DNA of 64,000 bases from Rhyacichthys aspro (Eukaryota > Chordata > Actinopteri > Gobiiformes > Rhyacichthyidae), in contig CM072161.1 in the NCBI GenBank assembly GCA_036850595.1, positions 3,648,801 to 3,712,800 on the forward strand, given 5' to 3'. Under the pieces are notes generated by a model. It made no database searches and had not been told where the DNA came from. It saw only the letters and a program-made list of their open reading frames with translations. The translations under genes and the position numbers were made by a program. How positions within the stretch are numbered: position 1 is the first letter of the stretch; each line of letters begins with the position of its first letter. Below, in pieces: positions 46,890-58,219 of this stretch.

Positions 46890-48279
46890 CATATATAGAA
46901 CTGTGACGTCCAAACCAAGATCTATACATCACTATGTCTGTCTTGCTAAAAAGGAAGAAAATATCTCCCAAAATAGGTAAATGTAAAGGCAGATTTTGAG
47001 AAATGTTCACAGTATTAATAATAAGCATTAACAATATACGACAACTCAGTCTTTCTTAAGGTTAGATGTAAAGCCCCTCTTAAACCCACAACTTTAACTC
47101 CAATGTCCACATGTACAAAGTGTATTTTAACAAATAACGTATTAAAAACAATACAATTGACTTTTTGTTGCAATGGCATCCTTTATAAATGTCAATAAGA
47201 TTTTTTTCCATCTTCCTATATTTCTGTTGCTGAATGGCATTAACAGTTGTAGCAGTAATGGCAGAGAAGGCCAGAGATACTGCACCCACGCATCTTTGTT
47301 GTGAAATGAACTTGTTTACATACTTACGCACATACAATGCCTGTTTCTCATCAGCTCCTTTAGAGGTCACAGACACATTATGCCAGATGTGTGAAACTGC
47401 CTACATGTTCTAAAGATGCCATATTAGAACCTGACAACAATGCAATTCTATTCTAATATACTCTATCATGTATACAGAAGAGTAAAACAATATAATTGAA
47501 ATTAATAAAAACAATTGACACTTTTATATTACCCCAAGTTTGCAAAGCTCTCCAAGTCATTTTAATATTTATGACTCTCCAGCCAAGAAGCACATAGTTA
47601 ACGTAGTTATTCTCAGACCTTCAGAGTTAGTTGTGTGCGTGTCTGCGGCTCCTGTTAGGTCTAGATCAATGCATGGTCAATTCGTTCCCTGCAGGGACAC
47701 ATCGATTGGGTTCTTGGGGCTGACCAGGCTCTAATCTTTTGAAACGGTGCAGTGCTTCCCGTGATCTTTGGAGACACTGGATTCTGCCCCAACCCAGGCA
47801 CCACAAACATACAAATGTGTCAAGAAATCTATTCAGCTCTGCCTCAGCTGAGTTTGAACTGGTACTGAATACACAGCATCTCACAGCAGGGGACTGTACA
47901 GGCAATTCTGGGCTCACATCAAATATTTTTGCACACACTGAAATGTGTTATCTTTATCCGCTGTCAGTGTAAAGGATTTGGAAAGTTTTACCAATTCAAT
48001 CCAAAACTGCTTTTTAAATATATTAAGGGGAAAATTGTATTGCTTGTGCTCAAGGTCTATACCAAGGACACTATGGTAAAGTGAAAGACTTAATGGGCAA
48101 ATTAATAAATCAGAGCAATAAACAAAGATGCCATAAACTTTTACTATCTGGGACAATGAGGGCAACTTTCCTTTTAAAACATCATCAAATACCAATGGCC
48201 ATCTTTAATTCTGGAACCTTAAGTACGGTATTCCTAGTATTATTCCAATTGCAGACCACACATTTAATTGTCTGACACA
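46890..48279. other. Non-coding stretch
   Basis: AT-rich to 47.5 kb, then mixed at 47.6-47.95 kb, where opposing frames (47666-47938 minus, 47739-47972 plus) share DNA and lack domains. The mixed part could be a further weak candidate element. No repeat recognised. Confidence 0.45.
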
Positions 48280-48620
48280 TGATGCTTGAAATGAAGCACA
48301 AAGAAAGCTAGTCAGTCCCTGTCAGGTTTCATAGCTTTCATGCCACTCTGAGGAGAGATGGACTGGCCAACAAACAGATGTGAGAGAAGGTAATTAGCAG
48401 AGCCGCACCTTCCAGCTCCTGCCATATTCCTGTCAGCCTGGACGAGCATAGTGTGGTGTGGATAAAGTCAGTGTGTTGAAGTGATGAATATTTGATGCTG
48501 GCTAAGTGCACAGAGGGAGCCGTAATGTTTAGCTGGCTGCTTGGACAAGTGTAAGCAATAAAATGTGACTGAGAGGAAAGGTCATCAGTGACTTTTGGTG
48601 GTGGTCTGTGGATACTATTT
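48280..48620. promoter_or_regulatory. Candidate conserved non-coding element
   Basis: Repeat-free, open-frame-free block with AGGTAATTAGCAGAGCCGC near 48390, GCCATATTCCTGTCAGCC near 48421 and GGGAGCCGTAATGTTTAG near 48516. Composition and motif pattern resemble deeply conserved enhancers. Inference. Confidence 0.42.
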
Positions 48621-49194
48621 TTAGGTATTGTTTAGGAAAAAACATATAAAAAGTCTATGGGTAACTAAGGGGCAAAGACAGATGTGCATTATTGACATTG
48701 GCTCAATTTTCAATGCCATTTGTCTTTCTGTGTATATTTGATGTCATTGTTTGACAAAGATGTCGGAAACTCAATATTTAACAGCTCCACTGTTTGTTTT
48801 TTGGAAAATGGTGGTGGGATAAGTGGCACTTCTTCTTGCTGTTTTACTATCGAGGGCCTGTTATGCATTTTGCTGCTTAAATAACTGCAATTGGGTAAAA
48901 TAATCGGACGTGCTTGATGTTATAGCATGAACGATGAGAAAAGAGAGCAAAAGTAGCAATATCAATCCATTACTTTGTTGTTGTTGAGGTAGCTCTGGAA
49001 ATGTCATTAGTGGTGAGAGTAATGGAGAGTAGTAATGAGTAGTGAATATAAGTGAAGCATACAGATTTAAATCATATTGATTTTTTCTGATGTTTTATCA
49101 GAGAAAAGAACATTTTTTGTGTTTCTTGACACTTGATCAAAGCCACATTCAATTACTATAGCAACAAGTCCATATTTCAGTCTACTGTAGTCTA
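48621..49194. other. AT-rich non-coding stretch
   Basis: No gene or repeat recognised. Confidence 0.5.
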
Positions 49195-49330
49195 AGGGTG
49201 TACTCACATCAGGAAAACCGTTCCGTGCCCAGGCCTGAAATGCCCCTAAAGTCTGGTTTGTTTGGCTGATGTGAGTGTTTCCATCCATGCTTGAGAACTG
49301 ATGAGGGCTCCACAATCGTACTCAGGCACG
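49195..49330. mobile_element. Possible MITE fragment
   Basis: GGGTGTACTCACATCAGGAA and, about 55 bp on, GTCTGGTTTGTTTGGCTGAT then GTGAGTG resemble a fish MITE with GGTGT(G/A)CTCACA ends around a GTCCGGTTTGTTTGG core. Only partial inverted pairing (ACTCACATCA with TGATGTGAGT) is visible. Confidence 0.45.
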
Positions 49331-50928
49331 AAACGGGTCAATGGTCCATTATACTAAACTTCTCTGTTTCAAACATTTTCACCAATTTTGATATCCTTTG
49401 TCTCTTGCCCTAACTGCGACTACTCTTGCAGTTTTTCAGTAATGTGCTTTGATAATGCTATAACATGTTTAAATGACCTAATAACAATATGAGACATTTC
49501 TAAACATTGTCTAGAAATCTTACAAATAGGATTTTTTAGCTTCTTGTTGAGGTAACTTATTATCAACTCTTCTGTTTAAAGAAGGACACAGAAACAAAAG
49601 AACATGAGCTACTGCTGTAAATGGTTGTAAGTGTGAGTAAAAGCTAAAAAATGCATACCCCCCCTCTTTTTTTTTTTTTTTTTACTGTCTATATGTAGCC
49701 TGAGTTTTTCATTTTGAATCAGGAATCACTGTAAACTGGGACATACCCCCCTTGGTCTTCTTTGCCGCAGATCTGCCTGGCTTTGGATTCCGTCTACTTG
49801 ATGTTCTCTTTTGCTCTCTTCTCACTGAATTTAGGCATAGCGTACATCCAACAATTATGCATATGAAAGTAGTAGAGACTGTCCAGATATTTTGATCAAA
49901 ACCTGTTCATGTTGCAGTTATGTTCGTGTCTCTATAGCTCTATAAAAAAAAAAAAAAAGTCTTTTTTTCACTGGAGGTTGACCAGACAAGATGTTTGTTT
50001 TCGATGTTAACAATCAAAGGATCCAGACTTACCGCCCACCTTATGTCCTCGAGCACTCAAGGATACACCAAGATCAAGTGCAAACAAAGTGACTGCACTA
50101 CAGGCTCCCACACAACTTTAAAAGGATGGACCACACTGGGACTATAAGCCTCTCTGGTGGTGGGTTGGTATGCAGTACTTAACCCCAGAAGGACCTAAGT
50201 CAGCCATTGGTCCGTTCATTTCAAGTCATGCAGCAGTGGGAGAGGTCACTTAGAATTTTTCTAATAACAATGTCAACATTCTTTTACTGCTGAAGACCAC
50301 ATGGCCTACTACATGGCTAAAAATACTAAATATATATTCTGTCACATCTAGAAGCAAGAAATAACATAATATTTTCAGAATCTCAGATGACCATTTGTGG
50401 TATGTAATATTTGACATCACATAAACACAGGTTAACTCTAAAAACACTTTAGGTCGTCTTTTTTGCTATTTACTTGGCTCAAAATAAATATGGGCAATCA
50501 GAAGGGTTATCATCTGACTTAAAAACAATGTATGTGATTAGATCTTAAATGTGTAGGATCATTGATCAAGGTAGAATGTAAACAAATGTATGAACAGAAG
50601 AAGCTACAACTGAAAGACAACCAATGCGACTTTAAATATGGTCACATCTAAATATACATCCAGCAACAAATCTATAGACCCTTTTAGTGTCAATAAAATG
50701 ACCTGTTTGCATGTTTGATTGGAACAGTTTCCCTCCTGCTGATATTATATTCACTATATTAAATTGTGTTTATCTGTGTATAAGATGGACCATATCAGAA
50801 TGTACTGTACGTGACTGTCTTGGGAACACCAACCATATGGCCTGTCCATCCTGGAAGTGGATCCCACCATCTGTGGTTTTCTCCAACGTTTCTCTTTTTT
50901 CACATGGCTGATTTTTTTTAATTTTTTT
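49331..50928. other. Non-coding stretch with homopolymer runs
   Basis: A T run near 49667-49682 follows CCCCCC, and an A run lies near 49944-49958. Between them ACCCCCC occurs a second time. Short frames only (50250-50447 minus, 50711-50911 plus). No gene recognised. Confidence 0.5.
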
Positions 50929-51222
50929 GGTAACAGGTTTTTAATAATTTACACAATAAAACAGTAATTAAGAATTAAATATGTGTAATTAACAACAATT
51001 AATTGTTAAACTATTTAAAGACTGTATGTGTTTAAAGAATATATATGTTTTATTATACATGGGTTGATTGTTAAGACTAAAACATTTATAGCAGTGTTTA
51101 TAATGTATGATTATTGATGTTCAATGAATGCTTTGTAAATGATGAATTAAGGATTAATTAAGTGGTTACAAATATTCAATAATGCTTAATAGTGCTATTA
51201 CTGATATTCTAAAGTGTTACCA
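50929..51222. mobile_element. AT-rich MITE with GGTAACA termini
   Basis: The left end GGTAACAGGTTTTTAATAAT and the right end, in complement, GGTAACACTTTAGAATATCA bound 294 bp of TTAAT/ATTAAT-rich sequence. This is the make-up of an abundant fish MITE. Flanking ATTTTTTT and ATTTTTTC could be an 8-bp target duplication, though the T-rich context makes that weak. Non-coding. Confidence 0.6.
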
Positions 51223-51261
51223 TTTTTTCTTATGGGTCAGGACAGGAAGTGACATTGATAT

Positions 51262-51345
51262 AAGATGTTTTAGGCAAGCGGCAAGCAACTGACTGTATGT
51301 GTGCTGTCAGTGAGTAGGTAGCAGTGGCTTAATATTTAGCTGCTC
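51262..51345 (+). repeat. Diverged dispersed repeat, copy 2
   Basis: Collinear with the copy at 18,125-18,205 (AAGATGTTTTAGGCAAG, then GCTGTCAGTGAGTAGGTAG). It lies 40 bp beyond the GGTAACA MITE. Confidence 0.5.
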
Positions 51346-51689
51346 TATTTTAAGAGCATTTGGTCTACAGTAGCTACAGGCTACAAGCTAAACCCACTGG
51401 ATATTTAGGACACATGGAGAAAGTCATGTCTGTTCTATATATGTGGACTGGCTTTGAATCGCCATTTTAGAATAAGACAGTACACAAACAATAAATGAGA
51501 CGGCTAGTTTTTCATTGCCCCTTGTGTGTCTAAATTGGAACCTTAAACTTGCATGCTCATATAACTTACATAAAATAAACTTTCTATTTATTTATTTCAT
51601 TTTTTTTTTCTGGAAGTCAGAAATATTATGTGCAGGATTTGTGTCTCCTCTGAAAATAAAAATGAAAGAAAATGTCTAAAACCCGAACA
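51346..51689. other. AT-rich non-coding stretch
   Basis: No gene or recognised repeat; a T run near 51600. Confidence 0.5.
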
Positions 51690-52270
51690 CATTTTTTTTC
51701 CAAAGCAGTTGCCGCCGCTTTGAAGTGTGTAGTATTTGTTGGGCTTCACTTGGCTGTCAGATTAATACCTTCTCGGCTGAAAATGAAAAAGGGTGAAGGA
51801 GCAGTTAATCCGCATAAGAATATTTTTCGAGGATGAGAGGCTGCGAGTGGAGCAAACTGTCTGCGTATTGATTGGCTGTCTGGCGTTGCCGAGTTGACCT
51901 ACCGTGTCAGCCGCATCCGTCTAATTCCTGTCCGACCGCCGAACTGCATCCTGGGTTATCTTAACATATCTGCTTTTGGTTCTGACACATTTGCTACAGG
52001 AGATTATCTGTAGAGGTAGGGTGCTGTGACGTGACCGGTTCCCACACGGAAGAAGTTACCATAAAAGAGTGTGTGAAAGTGTGTCAGCTTTTTAATAACG
52101 CACTATAGATTAGTAAAGAAAATCCGTCTCATGATGACTTTAAAGCGGATGCTCTGTGTGATCCCAGGGAGTTCCTAACTTACAAAGAAAGTGGTGCAGG
52201 CCTGTGGAGCATGCTGACGTAAACCAAAGGCATGTGCAGCTTGGCCTCTAAAATGAGCTGAAGTGGATCA
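51690..52270. promoter_or_regulatory. CpG-containing candidate conserved element
   Basis: CpG words GCCGCCGCTTTG, GGCGTTGCCGAG, GTCAGCCGCATCCGTC, TGTCCGACCGCCG and GTGACGTGACCGG sit with CAGTTAATCCGC (near 51803) and CGTCTAATTCC (near 51918). The second part adds GATTATCTG (GATA-type). Repeat-free and without a long frame. Enhancer, or a promoter-proximal CpG island of an unseen transcript. Confidence 0.42.
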
Positions 52271-53395
52271 CTGTTAAAACTGAAAACGCTGTAAGAATTT
52301 TAAGCTCAATCCGTTTCAAACATGACACATATTCTAAGTTGTAAGGCTTGCAGAATTGTTCATGTTGTTACTATTTCCCATTTTGTAAAAGTGGTTCTCT
52401 TAGATGTAGAAGTTAAATATAGCATCTAATTATGCCATTGCTACCAAGGCCAAAGAATTTACAGCAAATATAGTATGTTGTCATAGTATTACAATGAGTA
52501 ATATATGCATTTTAACAGTCTGGGTGAACTGCCATAAATAGTATTGTATTTCGAGTCATGCATTGACATTTTGCATGTCACTCTGCCAAAGTGTATGAAG
52601 ACTTACTGCATGGGAAGTGAAAGATCCCATAGAGATCCCACCATGCTAGTAGCAAGTGGTAAAACAAATATAGACATGCTGACATGATGGAAAGTAAATA
52701 AATATACAGTGCTACAAAGCCAAAGCAGAAGGGAATATTATAGATGGGGGAAAAAAATGAGGGGAAAAAAGTGAAAAAAAAAAAAAAAAAGTATTGTATT
52801 GGCGGATCTGGACAAAAAAGATTGATCTCTTGTACTCAATGGATCTATCAAGAAGAGCAGATCCTCATTCAAAATGTCAATGAATGTTGTTTTTTTTCCT
52901 TCCATTTTCTATTCATGGTAATTACTCTTTTTATATTTTAAGTTTCCAACAGTTTCCAACAATAAATGATGAGTCTAATAGCTATTGCCATCAAAAATAC
53001 AAATCAAGGCATAGTGGTTAGGGCCAACCGATCTGTCAACAAACAATTGAAACAATACAAGCGCAATATTGCAGTGTAAGAGCAACTGGACACTAATTCT
53101 TGTCATTACTGTTGGTTTCATCAAGTGGGTTATGGTCCAAGCCAAACACTATGTGAGCCAATGTACCCTCTCAACTCCCACTCTCCCACTAAGCCTGTTC
53201 CCATCACTGTGTCCCCTCCGCATCGACTCTGACCTGTTGAACAATGCCTCCACATACATTATGCCCTCCCACACCACAATTACTGGCAAATAATTGTACC
53301 TTTCAGGGCCCTATTAGTGCTTCTTGAGAGCCATATAGAGCCATTATAGCTGAGATAAGAGGTCACAGTCTCCATATATCAGACATAAGCTTGTG
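52271..53395. other. AT-rich non-coding stretch
   Basis: A 17-nt A run near 52774-52790; frames at 52744-52941 and 53069-53293 have no domain. TTTCCAACAG occurs twice in tandem near 52945. No gene. Confidence 0.5.
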
Positions 53396-53542
53396 AGAAG
53401 GCAACTGGGATTGTGCTGAGGTGTCAAGATTCTACTTAAAGTCGTGCTAGGGGCCAGAAACTCAAGACTTTTTATGGGTTTGAATGAGTATTGTGCCTGC
53501 TTTTTACAGGTTAATGGCTTACAAGTTGGTGCACCATCAACA
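53396..53542 (+). repeat. 147-bp direct repeat, copy 1
   Basis: Identical to 54,847-54,993 in length and sequence except one base (TTTTTATGGG here, TTTTTATGCG there). Begins AGAAGGCAACTGGGATTGTG and ends TTGGTGCACCATCAACA. It could be a recent local duplication or two copies of an unrecognised young element. No terminal inverted repeats, tail or tRNA boxes are visible. Confidence 0.92.
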
Positions 53543-54846
53543 GTTTTAAAGTCAGCCACTTTTAGCAATTGAGTCGTGTACAATCTCAAGGAAAATTGCA
53601 CAATGTCGTTACTTGAGGTACCTAGGTTCTGGCAGGACTGTTAAATGGTTGGAATAATTTGTTGTTTCTTGAGTACTGTGGTGGGGGGTACTTAATGAGT
53701 AAGGAAGATGTCAGTTGTTTGTCTGCTTGACGCTCCTTAATTTGACAGTTCCAACTGCGCTAACACCACTGATTGTTCCGAGTTTTGTGATGTTGAAAAT
53801 CCACGAAAAACTGAGAAACAAACAACAATTAGGGATGAAAAGCAAAGCAACTTTTTATCAGGTGTAAATGAAAAGGCTGCAGAGTTGTAACAAGAAATTT
53901 TGGTACTTGAGTCAAACTTCAAAATGAAAGTACTTATGCATAGTTTATTATTAGAATACGCTTCATTAGTTGCGGTCTGAGGAAGTTCTGCCTTTAATGA
54001 GCACAAAGATGTTCTGATTCAAAGTTCAACTGGTTAAATTTAAGCTATTGTGTAACTAGTCCAAAACTTTACAGAAAATTTTTGTTCTTTTGTCAAACAG
54101 AGCCAAAAGTAAACCATGTTTAGATTTCAGAACAGTTTAAAAGCATTGTAAATGTTTTTTTATTCTTTTTTTGCACAACAAAAGCAAAAAAAATAATTAA
54201 TAAATTGGACGTGCATAGAAGTGACCAATAAAGTTTACAGTATGTAGGCCCTAGGAAGTGCATAGTGCTTTATGTAGTTACTAGGGCATATTATAGAGTA
54301 GTACAATGAATACTGTGTAATCATGTTTACAAGACTGGTTCCATATACTCTGATTCTTTGCATAAACTGTCAAAAGAACCAGTAGAAGTATTACCAGATA
54401 AACTGCTAAAGCCATAACAACACAAATTACAATTACCCTGTAGCTTGCTTGGTAATGTTTAACATCTCCTTGTACGTGGGTGGTGTGCACTTGTCACAGT
54501 GAGGGGAGAATGGGAGATTGGCACAGCATTCACAGCAATGTGGCCAATGTGCCAGTCCGTTGTGGTGAAGAAGGACTTCAGCCATTAAGCAAAGCTCTCA
54601 ATTAACAAGTCAATCTACCATTTTACACTTATCTACTTCTTTGTGTGCTGGTGGGGTGGGGGGATTTGAAGTGTCTTGAACATACATTTAAGGCCAACAT
54701 CAGTTGCAATATTAAGCACAAATAGAGCACAGATCTAGTTCTTCCCACTCTTTTAAAAGCTGAGATAGGTCATTGTGCACCAGCTGAGAGAATGAGGGCC
54801 AGGGCATCGTATACCCCAGAATCTTTGCTAATGATGGGAACATGTC
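53543..54846. other. 1.3-kb spacer between the direct repeats
   Basis: AT-rich. A 69-codon minus-strand frame (54281-54490, starting at GTG after an in-frame stop) encodes one strongly hydrophobic segment, VIVICVVMALAVYLVILLLV. That could be a membrane helix or simply T-rich DNA read in one frame. There is no primer-binding site after copy 1 and no purine tract before copy 2, so an LTR-type element is not supported. Confidence 0.5.
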
Positions 54847-54993
54847 AGAAGGCAACTGGGATTGTGCTGAGGTGTCAAGATTCTACTTAAAGTCGTGCTA
54901 GGGGCCAGAAACTCAAGACTTTTTATGCGTTTGAATGAGTATTGTGCCTGCTTTTTACAGGTTAATGGCTTACAAGTTGGTGCACCATCAACA
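54847..54993 (+). repeat. 147-bp direct repeat, copy 2
   Basis: Second copy of the segment at 53,396-53,542, same orientation, offset 1,451 bp, one mismatch. Identity stops abruptly at both ends. Confidence 0.92.
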
Positions 54994-55429
54994 CTTTATC
55001 AGCTGACTGCTGAAAATTTTTTTTTTTGACGGTTTTCCTTGAAGTGACAGATTGAGCAGGTAAATATGTCAAATGTATTAAATATGTAAGCACATTTTTT
55101 AACCCACTCTATCTTTATGTGCTGTAAGTGGTGACTGATTTTGTAAAAAAAACACAAATAACAAAACAAAAACAGAACAAATGAAACAACTCTTGTAACT
55201 AAAAAACTCCAGCCAGCGATCTCCCACGAGTAGGCTATTGTCAGTATAAGACAAGACATCTGTGCTCAGTGTCCACCTCATCACAGACCTGCTATTTAAG
55301 GCCATGTTAATAACTATTCTCAACATTCAAACCTCCATTAAGTTCATTCTCCGGCTCACCAGCATTTCTCTATGAATGACATGGTAACTACACTGACTCC
55401 AGTACTGAAACCAGAATAAGATATCAAAA
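54994..55429. other. Non-coding stretch
   Basis: Minus-strand frames at 54999-55326 overlap in two phases and are hydrophobic only through T/A runs. No gene. Confidence 0.5.
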
Positions 55430-55890
55430 AACTATTTGATAATTTTTGTTGGCTCATGTGTCTAGATGATTCTGACCAAATTTAGAGCCTTTTGGATGGA
55501 AATCCTACGAGAAATAAGATTTTGAATGAGAGATGCGATTTTTGGCGTTGCATGTTCCACCCAAAATGGCGGACTTCCTGTTTGGTTTGGGGCCGTAATA
55601 TCATTTTTTGTTTGCCTTGACATAGCCTATGTATCTACCAAGTTTCGTTTGCCTATGTTGGAAAAAATGCACTTTCACTTTCCATAGGCCCAATGTATTT
55701 TGATTTTCCAGGGGTTGCCACTGAGTCATTTTTTCATATTTTTTTTCGCAGACTCCATGTAAATTAATTTTTCTCCGGGCTTGAATTTTGGGCCAAGTTT
55801 CCCTGACTTTTCGTGCATGTTCAGGGGGCAAAATTTGCGCTCAAAGAGCAGAAAAAAGCGGAATAATAACGGACGCATACAGTTATAATA
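55430..55890 (+). repeat. Common teleost interspersed repeat, class uncertain
   Basis: Recognisable by AAAATGGCGGACTTCCTGTT, TGTATCTACCAAGTTTCGTT, TTTTCCAGGGGTTGCCACTG and AGCGGAATAATAACGGACG. These phrases occur in this order in a very abundant fish repeat. I cannot assign it to a transposon class from sequence alone. The 76-codon minus frame at 55601-55831 lies inside it. Confidence 0.7.
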
Positions 55891-56659
55891 AAACAAAACA
55901 AAGAATCATGATCATCTTTAAAATGAAAAATTCAGATAAATGTTTATCTGTCTTTGCGGCCCATTAGCAAATTTTCCACAGAGCAGTGGTTGGGAACCTC
56001 TGTCTTTGCTGACCTGAGAGTCCCTTGTGCATTACTTTGGAGGAAGTGGCGGTGAGGGACTTGGAAGTGGTTTAAGAGAAAGCTTCAGAATTACCAGTTA
56101 ACAGAGAAACCTGAGTCCAACCTCTTATTCTCAACTCACAAGGACAAGGAACAAGCAACTCTTTAAACCCTCCACGATCCCCGAAGATCAGCAGTTTCTC
56201 AAGTACTCAGGCAAGACCATTTGACACCCATGTTGTGTTCAAATAATCGTTTCTTTACCATTGTGGTGCTTGTCTTCTATTTCAGCTATTTTTCCTTTTC
56301 ATATCTACTTGAAAAATATATAGTGCATTCAGTTGAGCAGCGTGATTTTGATGTTGAAAATGTGTCCAGTGAATATTTTCTTTTACGGTTTTTCACTCAA
56401 AATTAATGGACACTAACCCACACAATAATCTACACATTTTTTTGTGGGCTCTATGTTATTCACTTGAAAGGAGAAAGCCAAATGCCTAATGTTGGTGTGG
56501 TAGTATTAAAGCCTGTCAGATGTTGAACATTTGTCAGGGCTACATAATGGATAATAATTTGATGATATGCCATGTATCATAATCAGTTAGATACATACAT
56601 TTAGCAACAAAATGGAAAGCCATTTTTGAATTTATGGCCATAGTCTTGCGTCAGTCAAT
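55891..56659. other. AT-rich non-coding stretch
   Basis: No gene or further repeat recognised. Confidence 0.5.
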
Positions 56660-57060
56660 ATTTCAAAAGAAATAGCGTGGTGTGAAAGAGCAGTTCAGAC
56701 AGTAAAAATCAATTCATGGCGTCCTCTGTCACCCACAGATGGTGCCACTTCAATCTCCTCTCTATTTTGTCACGCTAATGTGCTGAAAGATGACAAGGGA
56801 GGGTCATTTGAGAGCCCCAATAGCAGAGTCTCGGTGTGACAGCCATGTCACTCTGCTTTGGGTTTTGTCACACTAATGTTTGGAAGGATGACAACTGTGG
56901 GCCTTTCAAAAGGGAAAAATGGCAGAGGTAGTCGACTGTTGTGCAAGGTCCAGTTAAAAAATACCACACATGAGACTATAGTGAATGCAAACTTTGGCGC
57001 TGTATTGGTTGAAAAAGCCTCAGGGTAAAAGCTGCACTCTTTCAAATGGCAGATTCATTG
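56660..57060. promoter_or_regulatory. Candidate element containing an internal ancient duplication
   Basis: TTTTGTCACGCTAATGT at 56765-56781 and TTTTGTCACACTAATGT at 56863-56879 start two related segments of about 65-70 bp spaced 98 bp apart. Both continue with GAAAGATGACAA/GGAAGGATGACAA and, later, ATAGCAGAG/ATGGCAGAG. Each carries a CTAAT homeodomain core and a TGACA (TALE-type) core. Repeat-free otherwise; a duplicated enhancer module is an inference. Confidence 0.42.
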
Positions 57061-57472
57061 TGAAGGATTCTGTCATTTTACAATGTGTACACTATTCTAG
57101 ACTCTTCTGAATGGCAAATAATTATGGGTTTTGTGTAGATAGAATAACACACTGTAAAGATAACAGAAGCATTTAGATGGGGAAATGACCTATAGCAATC
57201 GAGAGTCAACATCTTTTTAATGTCTTAATTTTGAATTATTATAAGTAGCATTTATTATTTAGATCAGTAATTTGTAAAATCAATCTTTGACGTCACCCAT
57301 GATAGCTACCCAATGCCTCAAAATGTTAAACAGTATGGTCTGGATGTTCTCAAATAAGTATTTTGTATTTTCATAGTTTCAATATAATATTTACACTGTA
57401 AAAAGAATAATTGTGCAATTTGTTCCTTGGCCCACTATGACTGAGTGTTGCAGATCTGTGAATGTGTTTGTG
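57061..57472. other. AT-rich non-coding stretch
   Basis: No gene or repeat recognised before the hairpin. Confidence 0.5.
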
Positions 57473-57636
57473 AGGGTGAAGCATGTAGGAACCTTTGCAA
57501 ATGCTAATAAAATTACAATTTCCATGGATAGATCTGTGTTGACAGTCAGAAAATAAATTCTTACTGTCAACATAGATCTATCCATGGAAATTGTAATTTT
57601 TTTAGCATTTGCAAAGGTTCCTACATGCTTCACCCT
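57473..57636. mobile_element. Near-perfect 74-bp-arm hairpin (MITE or hairpin RNA source)
   Basis: The left arm 57473-57546 (starting AGGGTGAAGCATGTAGGAAC) and the right arm 57563-57636 (ending GTTCCTACATGCTTCACCCT) are reverse complements at 72 of 74 positions around a 16-nt loop. One mismatch would be a G:U pair in plus-strand RNA, the other a T/T. Identity ends sharply at both outer edges and no clear target duplication is seen. A young MITE, a local inverted duplication, or a hairpin RNA locus are all possible. The 101-codon minus frame across it is incidental. Confidence 0.85.
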
Positions 57637-58219
57637 AAAGTAGCCACTTAATAACAATGCAAGGTAGTGAAGTGGTAGAAATATAAAATAATACATGGTA
57701 CTACTTAAAATGATGCAAGACTTTGCACATTACATGCAAAACCAAGGTTATTTTAAAAGCACATTTAAGTTAGTTTAACCTGTAGTTAGTTCGTCATGTG
57801 CAATCCAATACGATTTGGTTGAAGGCAGTTCAACAAACTTGTCCCTTGCCCCTTCCTCTTTTTTAATGCTCATCAGTCAAAGGTCAGGTTAACTTTGACT
57901 TTTAAAATGTGCAGCCTCCTCTCATAGTTTTGTTCTTCTGTGAACTATACACTCAAACAACATATCTAAAATAACTAAAATAGTGAAATGCAGTCCGAGA
58001 GCAGTGTGTTAATATTTATGACATAAGTACCATCTCAGCTAAATATCTTATTGTCAAACATAACTCGTTGATTGGAATAACATAAAAGTCTAGCTTTTCA
58101 GTATTGGTTAATTGGGTAACTTAGATCCATCCACCGTCGCAAACTCAGCTTTTGAAAGTTGGTCTATTATATTTGTTTTTACATTAAAGCACTGTATCTA
58201 AGTATGTGCAGACCAATAC
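57637..58219. other. AT-rich non-coding stretch
   Basis: No gene or repeat recognised. Confidence 0.5.

Noticed and set aside
53396..54993. LTR retrotransposon reading of the 147-bp direct repeats
   Set aside because: No TG...CA termini at the repeat edges, no primer-binding site, no polypurine tract and no coding remnant between them.
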